Positions 38,750-46,411 of a stretch of DNA of 64,000 nucleotides are shown one piece after another. Numbering within the stretch: the first letter of the stretch is position 1; the number at the start of each line of letters is the position of its first letter. Both the position numbers and the translations under genes were made by a program. The notes beneath the pieces were generated by a model. It saw nothing but the letters and a program-made list of their open reading frames with translations. It did not search any database and had not been told where the DNA came from. The stretch comes from Aurantiochytrium sp. KH105 (taxonomy: Eukaryota; Sar; Bigyra; Thraustochytrida; Thraustochytriidae), in contig BGKB01000144.1 in NCBI GenBank assembly GCA_003116975.1, positions 62,001-126,000 of the forward strand, in the 5' to 3' direction.

Positions 38750-40795
38750 TTATGAAGACCAGAGCTCCTGGATGAGCTTGTGCGAAGATTGCAGATCGGC
38801 GACAAACTTGGTTCCAGCGGCGGTATCATTGCCGAGATGTTGGGCAGCAATCTTTACCAATGCAGTGGTCACGTCCTTTCCCATGGATGTTGCACCGCAA
38901 ACATAGACGTGAGCACCATCCTCTAGCAATCGCCAGATTTCTTCGTGCTCGCGCTCCATGACGTGCTGGACATAGACCTTTTCGGCCTGCTGACGAGAGA
39001 ATGCAGTGTGAAGAGTAGTGAGCGCACCCGAAGCCAGCGCGTCCTTGAGCTCGTCCTTGTAAAGAAAGTCTTCGTCCTCGCGCCTGCAGCCAAAGAACAA
39101 GACCGTCTCTCCAGTCTCGAGCCCGAGCGTCTGGCGCTGATGAATGCGCTCCTGCACGAAAGCGCGCATCGGCGCAATACCGGTGCCCGGGCCGACGAGA
39201 ATGATGGGCTTCTTCGGGTCCTCGGGCATCTTAAAGGTCGAATCCTTGATGAAGATGAGCGCCGAGCTGCCAACCGAGAGGCGGTGCAGGAAAGTCGATG
39301 CAACACCTTCGAAAGGCCTGTTCTCGCTGCGCATTTCCCGCACAACGCCTACCGTGAGGGCGACGCGCGAGGGCTGACTCGAAGATGAGGAGGCAATGGT
39401 GAACTCGCGGCCCTTGAGGCGCGGCATGAGCTCAAAAAAGACGCCGAGATTGTCCTCTTCGACCTTGAAGCTAGGAAAGGTCTCAAAGATCTCAGCCACG
39501 CTCAGTTTCCGCGCAGCAATGTTTGCGTGGAAATCAGCTGCCCCGTCGCGCGAAGCCAAGTGGAGCATGCGTTCGCGGTGCTCCGCCAAAGAGACAAAGC
39601 CGGCGAGGTGCTGCATCAAGCTGCGCGTGGGTGCGCCGTTGAGGTCAGTGAAATAAGTGAGAGCCGTGCGAATCGTACAGGGCGAGGGGAAGAGCGGCTT
39701 GGGGGCGCCAGAGTCGTCCTCCGCAATAACGGGCTGCAGCGTGAACCATTGGTCGAGGTCAAGGCTCAGAAGCTTGGCCGTGCTTTCTACAAGTGCGGTC
39801 GCGTTGGCGGCGCAGACCGTGAGATTGTCGGCCGTTTCGTACTTGAGACTCGTGTTTTCGAGATCGAACTCGATGTGAATAGTGTTGCCGGCTCCGGTGT
39901 CCTGGCGGAGCTCACGCGTCTCCAGCACGGTGGCCCGCGTGCACGAGTAGTACTGACGCGAGGAAATGTCGACATGGGAGTTGTTGGACCCCGGCTTTTC
40001 GAGCAAGCCGGCGCGCTGGCGCAATACTTCGTCCTCAGGGCTTGGGACATAGGTGGCATGCCAGGTCGCGATGGGCAGCGCGCCAGCCTGCTGGCTCGCG
40101 GCGTTCGCCCCGGCGGACGCCAGCGCGGAGGCGTCTTCGTCAGAAAAGGCGAACTTGGCCAGCGACTCGACGAGGCCCTCGCGCCACTTTTCAAAGTCAG
40201 ACTCGAGGTCGTCGTCGTCGTCGCCAAGCCCGAGCGGGTGCACCTCGGTGCCTCCAAGTGCGGTCATGCGCGCGTGCACGCGTTTACCCATCTCATTGTA
40301 TTGCTCGTACTGGGTGTTTCCTAGGCCAAAGACGGCGAATCCGATGCCGTCGGCCCAGCCATCTTGAGGGCCGCCGTCTTCGGCATTCTTGGTCAAAAAC
40401 TCCATAAAGTCGATGGAGTTGTCACAGGGATCGCCCTCGCCGTACGTGGCCATGAGGAAGAGGACGAGTTTCGGGGCTTGCATCTTTTCCGGCGTCCGCT
40501 CGGCGACCTCGAGGTCGAGCACACGCGTCTTGAAGCGTCCGGTGGCATTGATGATTTTGGCCACATCCTTGGCGAAGCCTTCTGCGGTTCCAGTCTGGCT
40601 TCCAAAGTACACGGCAACGGGGACTCGATCGTCCTCTTTTTCCTCCTGCGCAGCCTTGGCAGCATTTTGCGCATCTCCGCTCGCTCCTGCGGCGCCAGCC
40701 TTGGCGGTCGACCGGAGAGTCTTGACCGCGCTCAAGGCCAACACGCCAAAGACCACCAGCGCCAGCAGCGGGACGCCGTAGTCGAGCATCGACAT
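38750..40795 (-). CDS. NADPH-cytochrome P450 reductase
   Basis: 681 aa from the ATG at 40795; the frame is open two codons further but begins with TTG there. An N-terminal membrane helix (about 7-27) anchors it to the ER facing the cytosol. The FMN domain (about 58-205) has VYFGSQTGTAEGFA, LMATYGEGDPCDNS and FGLGNTQYEQYN. The FAD domain has REFTIASSSSSQ, the counterpart of R-x-YSIASS, and GVASTFLH. The NADPH domain has LVGPGTGIAPMRAF, FFGCRREDEDFLY and VYVCGATSMGKDV. The C-terminal ELWSS carries the Trp that stacks on FAD. It should pass electrons from NADPH to microsomal P450s and other ER haem enzymes. No partner P450 lies in the window. Confidence 0.93.
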   Translation of the reverse strand: MSMLDYGVPLLALVVFGVLALSAVKTLRSTAKAGAAGASGDAQNAAKAAQEEKEDDRVPVAVYFGSQTGTAEGFAKDVAKIINATGRFKTRVLDLEVAERTPEKMQAPKLVLFLMATYGEGDPCDNSIDFMEFLTKNAEDGGPQDGWADGIGFAVFGLGNTQYEQYNEMGKRVHARMTALGGTEVHPLGLGDDDDDLESDFEKWREGLVESLAKFAFSDEDASALASAGANAASQQAGALPIATWHATYVPSPEDEVLRQRAGLLEKPGSNNSHVDISSRQYYSCTRATVLETRELRQDTGAGNTIHIEFDLENTSLKYETADNLTVCAANATALVESTAKLLSLDLDQWFTLQPVIAEDDSGAPKPLFPSPCTIRTALTYFTDLNGAPTRSLMQHLAGFVSLAEHRERMLHLASRDGAADFHANIAARKLSVAEIFETFPSFKVEEDNLGVFFELMPRLKGREFTIASSSSSQPSRVALTVGVVREMRSENRPFEGVASTFLHRLSVGSSALIFIKDSTFKMPEDPKKPIILVGPGTGIAPMRAFVQERIHQRQTLGLETGETVLFFGCRREDEDFLYKDELKDALASGALTTLHTAFSRQQAEKVYVQHVMEREHEEIWRLLEDGAHVYVCGATSMGKDVTTALVKIAAQHLGNDTAAGTKFVADLQSSHKLIQELWSS

Positions 40796-40973
40796 TGTCA
40801 AACCAGTCTCAGTCTTCTCCTCCGCTTGCCTGCTTGCGTGCGTGTGTGCTTGCTTGCGTCTCCGCTCCGCGCGCGCGTCCGTTCGCTCGCTGTCGGTCGC
40901 TTCGTCCTCGGTTCACGGCGTCAGACGCCTTTGCAGTGCTCGTGCCGTGCTGTCGATGACGACGCTGCGACAC

Positions 40974-40974
<1 letters not shown>

Positions 40975-41018
<44 letters not shown>

Positions 41019-41053
41019 TCTGCTGCTGCTGCCTCTGCCGCTGCTGCTGCTGC
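40975..41053. repeat. CTG microsatellite
   Basis: Pure CTG run to about 41017, then CTG blocks split by CCTCTG, in the probable leader of the reductase gene. Confidence 0.85.
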
Positions 41054-41798
41054 CAGCGCGACGAGGTCGCTCGCCCCGGCCTCTCGCGCGCGCCGCCTGC
41101 TTCGTTCGTCTCCAACAAGCGCGTGAGGTCCGCCGCGCGCAGCCGCCGCCGCTTTCTTGGTGCTCTGCCGCGCGCCAGACTGCGACGGCCGCGCTCGCTG
41201 CCTTTACTGTTAGTATGCTAGCTACGCTGCGCCTGCGACGCTGAAGAGGAGGGAGGTGAGGGAGCAGAGCAAGGGAGAGAGTGAGGTGGCGGTGTGAATG
41301 ACGCGGGAGGAAATGATGGCGCAATGAAATGGTCGCTGAGCCGCTGCTCAGTTGCAGGCGCTGTGCTTGCTTGCTTGCTTGCTGCTGACCCCGGCCAGGC
41401 CGCAGGCGGTCGTGCCGAGCGCGCGCGAGAGGGAGAGGGCCGCGGCGGACCGATCGGACGACCAAGAGCAATGGAGCAGGCCCGAAGTCGGTGTTGATCT
41501 GGGATGCCCCATGAGAAACGAGATGAAATGAGCCTCTGGGATGGGATGAGACCTGCACACGCTGACGCACGCGCCGAGCCCACCACAGCTCGACTTGCTT
41601 GTGCTCGCTTGCTTTTATACTATCTCGCCCGAAACTTCGTCCTATGGGCTTAGCCTAATTACTGTGCATGCGTCCGCGCGTATGCGCGCAAAAGGCGCTG
41701 CTTCGGCATGCGTAAAGAATGATGCTCTCTCACGTGGCTTGCCTCTTCAACGACGGTCGCTTGCCTCTTGAACGATAGCTTACTGTTAGTCGGGAAAG

Positions 41799-41832
41799 GA
41801 GGGAGGGAGGGAGGGAGGGAGGGAGGGAGGGG
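41799..41832. repeat. GGGA tetranucleotide microsatellite
   Basis: About eight tandem GGGA units in intergenic DNA. Confidence 0.85.
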
Positions 41833-41962
41833 AACATCTGTGCGCCTCAAAGGCTGGTGGAATTAGGTTCTGATTTTGATTATTGTGATCATGGACAAAA
41901 GTATAGTATAGGGGGCCTAGGCCTAGGCCTAGACCCCAACCCGCGGTGGGATGGTTAGCTAG

Positions 41963-43378
41963 CTAGCTTCGCCTCTTGTTCGAGCTACTTGTGCTAGAAA
42001 AGAGAAATGCGAAAATGTGAAAAGGACGCAGTAGCGTGAAGAGGAGATTGATCAGCAGACGAATATATTGGCCCTGCGGAAAGAGCTTATTCATGGTACG
42101 TGCAGCCTCGGCGACGACAGGTCTTGAGAGATGCAGCGGCGGGCCAAGCATTTGCAGCTCGTTAAGCGTCGAGTATAGCTTGTTGCGCGACGAGAGCTCG
42201 AGCTCGTCCACAGGGAGCAACGCCGTTGCCTTGAGGTAGTCAATGAGTACCTTTTCGTTGCGTGAAGCAATGCTCCGCAGCTGATGGACAAGCTGGGGCA
42301 CAAAGGAATCGAGACCATCGTCAAGCTGAAGCTGATTGACGCAAAAGGCCTGCACGCGCTCTGGACGGGTCGAATAGTAGTAGTAGAAGCGCGCGAGCAC
42401 ATAGGAAAAGTCCTTGCGAATCGAATCCTTTGCAGCGTGCGCAGATACGTAGTAAGAGGCCAGCTCGGTTTGGTCGCTGGCATTGGGATTGTCCAGAAAG
42501 AGAAGCGAGGTGGGCTCGAACATCTTTTCGCGCAGCCGCACAAACAAAGGCCACAACTTTCTCGTATCGTGCTCGATGTCAAACCAGAACAATTGGTACG
42601 TGCCTTTCAAAAGCACGTTAAAGCGCATCACCCATCCCTTGGTAGTGAATCCAGACTCCGTTTCGACCATCCAGCGGTGAAAGAGGAGCGTAAAGACTGC
42701 AGGAAAATGCTCGAGCGACCACAGCTTGGCGCACAGCGGCAAGAGCAATTCCTTGACCATCCCGGGCTGGTGCTTGCGCTCCAGCATGTAGTAGTGCGTC
42801 GCGAGCAGCTCGTAGTAGAACCATCTTCGCTCCATGTCTAGATTGAGTTTTTCCGCGAATCGAGTGGGGACTGTGCCGCTAATGTTGTAGAAGAGGTCCT
42901 CCATGACGCGCGAGTCATTGATGCTCTCCTGCAGTGCCTGGAGTACTTGTTCTGCGAGCTTGTACTGGAATTTCTCTAGCATTGACGTTGGGCGCACAGG
43001 CTTTTTGGCCCCGGCTTGCGGCGCCGTGAGTCCGTGTCGCGCGGCTGCGAGTCCTGCTTCCAAAGTAGGTTTGGCTTCTGCGACCCTCAATCCAGTCCCT
43101 GATGCTGTCTTGGGTTGCGAGATCGCTACCGATGACGGAGACGATGAAGAAGACGAAGAGGAAGAAGATGATGACGAGGAGGATGTCGATGACGATAATG
43201 ACAGAGAGGCCATCAACGGCACGCTCGATTCATTGCTGTCAAACTCCGAACCTGAAATGAGGTTCGAAAAAGACCATCGTCTCGAGAGTGGTCGTTTGCT
43301 CTGCAACGGCTTGGCCGTCTCCTCCCCGTCGAGTTCTTGCAAGTCGTTGAGCGACTTGCTCTGTAGGCCTCGCCTCAT
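41963..43378 (-). CDS. Conserved-looking helical protein of unknown function, probably tail-anchored
   Basis: 471 aa. Residues 1-130 are disordered with a long serine run (about 60-80). Residues about 133-430 form a dense helical region rich in aromatic residues, with FYYELLATHYYMLERK, LLPLCAKLWSLEHFP, VFTLLFHRWMVE and ARFYYYYSTRPERVQAF. The pattern reminds me of plant hypothetical proteins, but I cannot name the family. The last 30 residues hold a hydrophobic helix (about 439-458, LLINLLFTLLRPFHIFAFLF) followed by Ser/Lys/Arg, which suggests a C-terminal membrane anchor. No catalytic motif is visible. Start: ATG at 43378; the frame has clear coding composition throughout. Confidence 0.8.
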   Translation of the reverse strand: MRRGLQSKSLNDLQELDGEETAKPLQSKRPLSRRWSFSNLISGSEFDSNESSVPLMASLSLSSSTSSSSSSSSSSSSSSSPSSVAISQPKTASGTGLRVAEAKPTLEAGLAAARHGLTAPQAGAKKPVRPTSMLEKFQYKLAEQVLQALQESINDSRVMEDLFYNISGTVPTRFAEKLNLDMERRWFYYELLATHYYMLERKHQPGMVKELLLPLCAKLWSLEHFPAVFTLLFHRWMVETESGFTTKGWVMRFNVLLKGTYQLFWFDIEHDTRKLWPLFVRLREKMFEPTSLLFLDNPNASDQTELASYYVSAHAAKDSIRKDFSYVLARFYYYYSTRPERVQAFCVNQLQLDDGLDSFVPQLVHQLRSIASRNEKVLIDYLKATALLPVDELELSSRNKLYSTLNELQMLGPPLHLSRPVVAEAARTMNKLFPQGQYIRLLINLLFTLLRPFHIFAFLFSSTSSSNKRRS

Positions 43379-44606
43379 CTTGGCTTCTCTTGCTTGATCC
43401 GCGCTAGCAGGTGCAGCGCGTCACCTCCCCGGACTGTCCTCCTGTCCTGCGCTCTTCCCGCCGGGACGCGAGCGGTCCTTGCCTGCCTGCCTGCTTGCGT
43501 GCTCGCGTACTTGCTCGCTCGCGAGCGGCCGTGCGTCCGTGCCCGGGTGCGTGCGTCCTGGCTGCTCGCTCGCTCGCTCGCTTGCTTTGCGTGCTTGCCT
43601 CGCCTCGCCTCGCCTCTTCTCGCTGCCTGGTCCCAGTACGCCGCGCCGGTCGAACCGACAGACAAGAGACAGACAGTGACTCACAGACAGACAGTGCGCG
43701 ACACACAGACAGTCAAACAGACAGACAGATAAGTGACAGACGGAGGCCAAAGGAGAGAGTGACACAGAGACAGACAGGCAGGCAGAGAGGCGAACAGCCA
43801 CGGCCGAGTCCGTCTGTCCCTGCTCGTTCGATTTTCTCCTTGTCCTTGTCCTTCTTCTTCTTCTTCTTCTTCTTCTTCTTCTACTACTTCTCCTTCCCCG
43901 GCCTGCTGTCTGTCTCCGCCGCACCGGTCGCCGCGAACCTCCCTCGCCTCTGCGCGCTCCCGCCTCGCCGCCGCGGGCTGCGCTGCGCGTCCGGGTCTGC
44001 CTCCTCCTCCTTGTACCTCCGGAGATTGCAGAAAGAAAGAAAAGAAACAAACAAACAAAGAAAGAAAGAAGAGCGTTGATAGTACTACTATACTGGCCAG
44101 CCCCCGCCGCCCTTGCGCGCGCCGCCGCAAACACGCTGCGCGAGGCGAGGAGGACAAGGAGGGAGGAGGAGGGGAGAAGGCGGGGAGGAGAGGCAGAACT
44201 GGACTGGGAGGAGGGCCGAGCGGAGGCGCGATGCAGACGGAGGGAGAGCCCGGCGGCGCGGGAAGGCGAGGCGAGGCCAGCCGGCGGGGCTCGGATGCTG
44301 CCGCGAAGACAAGCAAGCTGCTCAGTGCAGGCGGGGTAGAGCGTGAAAATCTCTTGGGGGAGGTTCCTTAGATATACGATTGTAGTACAACGCTCATCAG
44401 CAGCAGGTGCAGCTTGAATACTTTACTAGCCCACTCACCCGCGGTGAGGCCGAGGCAGAACGCAAGGGAGGAGTCGCGGCGCAGACGTGTCAGCGGCCGC
44501 GCGAGGGCGCAGGCCAATCGCACGGAGCAGCGCAGCGCAGACTGGACTTCAAGCCGCCGCGGAGATCGCTCGACGGTGAAGGCAGCGAGCGGGCAAGAAC
44601 ACAAGA
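43379..44606. other. Divergent spacer with ACAG, CTT and other repeats
   Basis: About 1.2 kb between divergent genes. Contains ACAG-type repeats (43660-43735), a CTT run (43851-43881), AAAC/AAAG repeats (44030-44070) and GC-rich purine tracts. Many overlapping frames on both strands are compositional. No gene called. Confidence 0.5.
43851..43881. repeat. CTT trinucleotide microsatellite
   Basis: Uninterrupted CTT run of 31 bp. Confidence 0.85.
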
Positions 44607-45464
44607 ATGCGAGCTCGGGTCCTTGGCGCTGTCGTGGGTGCGGCGCCAGCGCTAGCGCCTGGACGACTAGCCCCACGACGACTAGCGCCAGGACGACTAG
44701 CACCAGGACGACTAACAGGGCCCGCGTGCCAAGTCTTATCAGCGCGGGCTCTGAGCGCCAACGTTTGGGTGCGCGCAGACCTTGGCACGCGAGGCAAGCT
44801 CGCTGTGCCTGTGCGCGCGAGCGCAACGGTGGCGGACCTCCTGGACGAGCTGGCGGTCAACTCGCAGAGCCAGACGCTCCTGATCGAAGGAACATCGCCA
44901 GAGGCGCGCATCGAGGACGCGCTGCGCAAGGGCTTTGCGGTGAAAATCGCAGGCCGCGACGTTTGGATTGAAGAGACCGAAAATTGCCAAGAGGCCCAGG
45001 CCCTCGCGCTCGGTCCCGCCGCGATCCCCGCCTGGGCCCTTCCACGCGAGGATGCAGAGGCTCGTGTCGGCGGCACCGAGGCCTTAGCACGTCTCGAGGC
45101 GAACGGACTCGTCTATTTAAGCAAGAAGACCAAGGATAGCGTTGTGTTGCACCCGGATTTAGTCCGTTCGCGCTTCACGGCGCCGCTGCCAACGGCTGAC
45201 CCGACCTCGGACCTTGAAAGGCATCCTGCGCGACCATTGCGCGAGGTCATGGTGCGCTGGTCCATGGTTGCAGGGGTTTTCGCCGTGCAAGGCTTTCTCT
45301 TTTACCTGACCTTCTTCTTTCTTTCGTGGGATATTGTCGAGCCCATCACCTACTTTGTTGGCTCCACCGTATCGCTGCTTGCACTCTTGTGGTACATACG
45401 TACCTTTTCAAAGTTCTCCTACGCCGAAGTTCTCCGTCGTACGTGCTGGCATCCGGGTCGTTGA
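44607..45464 (+). CDS. Mitochondrial calcium uniporter (MCU) homologue, C-terminus uncertain
   Basis: 285 aa as an open frame. Residues 1-50 are Arg/Ala/Leu-rich, fitting a mitochondrial presequence, and contain four LAPGR-type repeats. Residues about 52-125 may be the matrix domain. Two membrane helices (about 219-240 and 247-265) flank WDIVEP (241-246), matching the WDxxEP selectivity filter of MCU, with Met replaced by Val and the Asp and Glu kept. The known role is Ca2+ uptake across the inner mitochondrial membrane. MCU proteins usually continue for tens of residues as a coiled coil after the second helix; here the frame ends 20 residues later, inside a 72-bp direct repeat. An intron from GTACGT at 45439 to an AG at 45627-45628 or 45723-45724 could give another C-terminus. 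Confidence 0.82.
   Translation: MRARVLGAVVGAAPALAPGRLAPRRLAPGRLAPGRLTGPACQVLSARALSANVWVRADLGTRGKLAVPVRASATVADLLDELAVNSQSQTLLIEGTSPEARIEDALRKGFAVKIAGRDVWIEETENCQEAQALALGPAAIPAWALPREDAEARVGGTEALARLEANGLVYLSKKTKDSVVLHPDLVRSRFTAPLPTADPTSDLERHPARPLREVMVRWSMVAGVFAVQGFLFYLTFFFLSWDIVEPITYFVGSTVSLLALLWYIRTFSKFSYAEVLRRTCWHPGR
44655..44714 (+). repeat. 15-bp minisatellite in the MCU presequence
   Basis: Four tandem copies of a unit like GCGCCAGGACGACTA, each encoding APGRL or APRRL, so copy number changes keep the frame and alter presequence length. Confidence 0.8.
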
Positions 45465-45621
45465 GGTCTCCTTTCCTTCAATCATTCCTTTTCTACTTTC
45501 GTCCTGGACTTACAGATAGCCTATATTATGTATCACTTTGCCTGATTCGAAGTTCTCCAACGCCGAAGTTCTCCGTCGTACGTGCTGGCATCCGGGTCGT
45601 TGAGATCTCCTTTCCTTCAAT
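45411..45621. repeat. Pair of 72-bp direct repeats at the 3' end of MCU
   Basis: Copies at 45411-45482 and 45550-45621 differ at two positions. The first copy holds the last MCU codons and stop. The offset is 139 bp, so the second copy would be in a different phase if read through. Confidence 0.88.
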
Positions 45622-45646
45622 GTTACAGAAAGTGAACAGAAGCGTA

Positions 45647-45679
45647 TTCTTCTTCTTCTTCTTCTTCTTCTTCTTCTTC
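45647..45679. repeat. TTC trinucleotide microsatellite
   Basis: Uninterrupted TTC run of 33 bp; it could serve as a pyrimidine tract if an intron ends near 45724. Confidence 0.85.
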
Positions 45680-46161
45680 CTCGCATCTTATTCTGGCTCT
45701 AGCGTGTCCTTTCCCCCTGCACAGCCAGCCAGCGTCCAGGCAGAATCGGACACTGCAGCCAGTGACCATGGTGAGTGTTCGTTCTAAAGTACGCGCAGAG
45801 GCGGGCTGCCGGCCATGGCGCGCTGCACGCGCTGCCGCCGCACGCGCTGTCGTTTGACTCTCGGCTCGATCGCGGCAGCGGCGCGTCCTCGCGGCTTCTG
45901 CGGTTCGCAAGGCATCCCCAGCCGCTGCTAGACATTCGCTAGGTCAGGCCTAGGAGTCAAACCGGGAACCTCCGGCAAGGCGACCGAGGAAATTTCATGC
46001 ACAGCGGCAGTGCAGGCGCTGCGCTACAAGCAGGCGATCAACGAATGGCCGCCGCTGCTGCCGCTGGTCATGATGGGGAAGAGAACACGGAGTGTGAGTG
46101 CAAACGCAGTAAACTGCAATGCAATGCGAGTTAGTTGATAAGCAACACAAATATTTGGTCT

Positions 46162-46212
46162 GGAGAATGCGATCTCCGGAGAACATTGCGATCTCCAGAG
46201 AATGCGATCTCC
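46162..46212. repeat. Three tandem palindromic units
   Basis: Three adjacent units at 46162-46177, 46178-46196 and 46197-46212. The first two read GGAGA-spacer-TCTCC and the third AGAGA-spacer-TCTCC; each spacer contains TGCGA. Each can fold into a 5-bp hairpin. They lie directly upstream of the TPR gene and the third contains its most upstream in-frame ATG. A regulatory role is speculative. Confidence 0.6.
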
Positions 46213-46411
46213 GAGCAGCTGCAGCTGTCAGGCCGAGCGCGTCGCAGCGCAGAAGCAAAACTCGAAAAGCAAAAGCGACGCCACGGACGACAGAGCGAGT
46301 GCGAGCCCAGACACGCACGCGAGAGCAAGGACGAAGACGAAGACGAAGAAGGGAGTAGTGGACGACGGAGACGCGGACGCAGACGCAGACGCAGGAGTAG
46401 AGGAGGTCGCC

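Larger units (their letters stand above)
40796..41962. other. Intergenic: reductase leader and repeats
   Basis: About 1.2 kb with CTG repeats (40975-41053), a short GCTT run near 41363-41382, GGGA repeats (41799-41832) and a GCCTAG repeat near 41915-41935. Frames with runs of Ala, Gln or Cys are artefacts of the CTG repeat. Confidence 0.5.
45465..46411. other. Intergenic region: MCU 3' end and leader of the TPR gene
   Basis: About 950 bp. It holds the second 72-bp repeat copy, a TTC run (45647-45679), three small palindromic units (46162-46212), and AGACGA/GCAGAC repeats near 46330-46390. The reading frame of the next gene is open from 46202, so part of this may be translated. Confidence 0.5.

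Noticed and set aside
43400..44070. Tandem short repeats that might suggest a CRISPR array
   Set aside because: These are microsatellites (ACAG, CTT, AAAG) without spacers, in a eukaryotic genome.
45935..45985. tRNA-like T-arm sequence on the minus strand
   Set aside because: The putative T stem does not pair properly and no acceptor, D or anticodon arms could be found around it.
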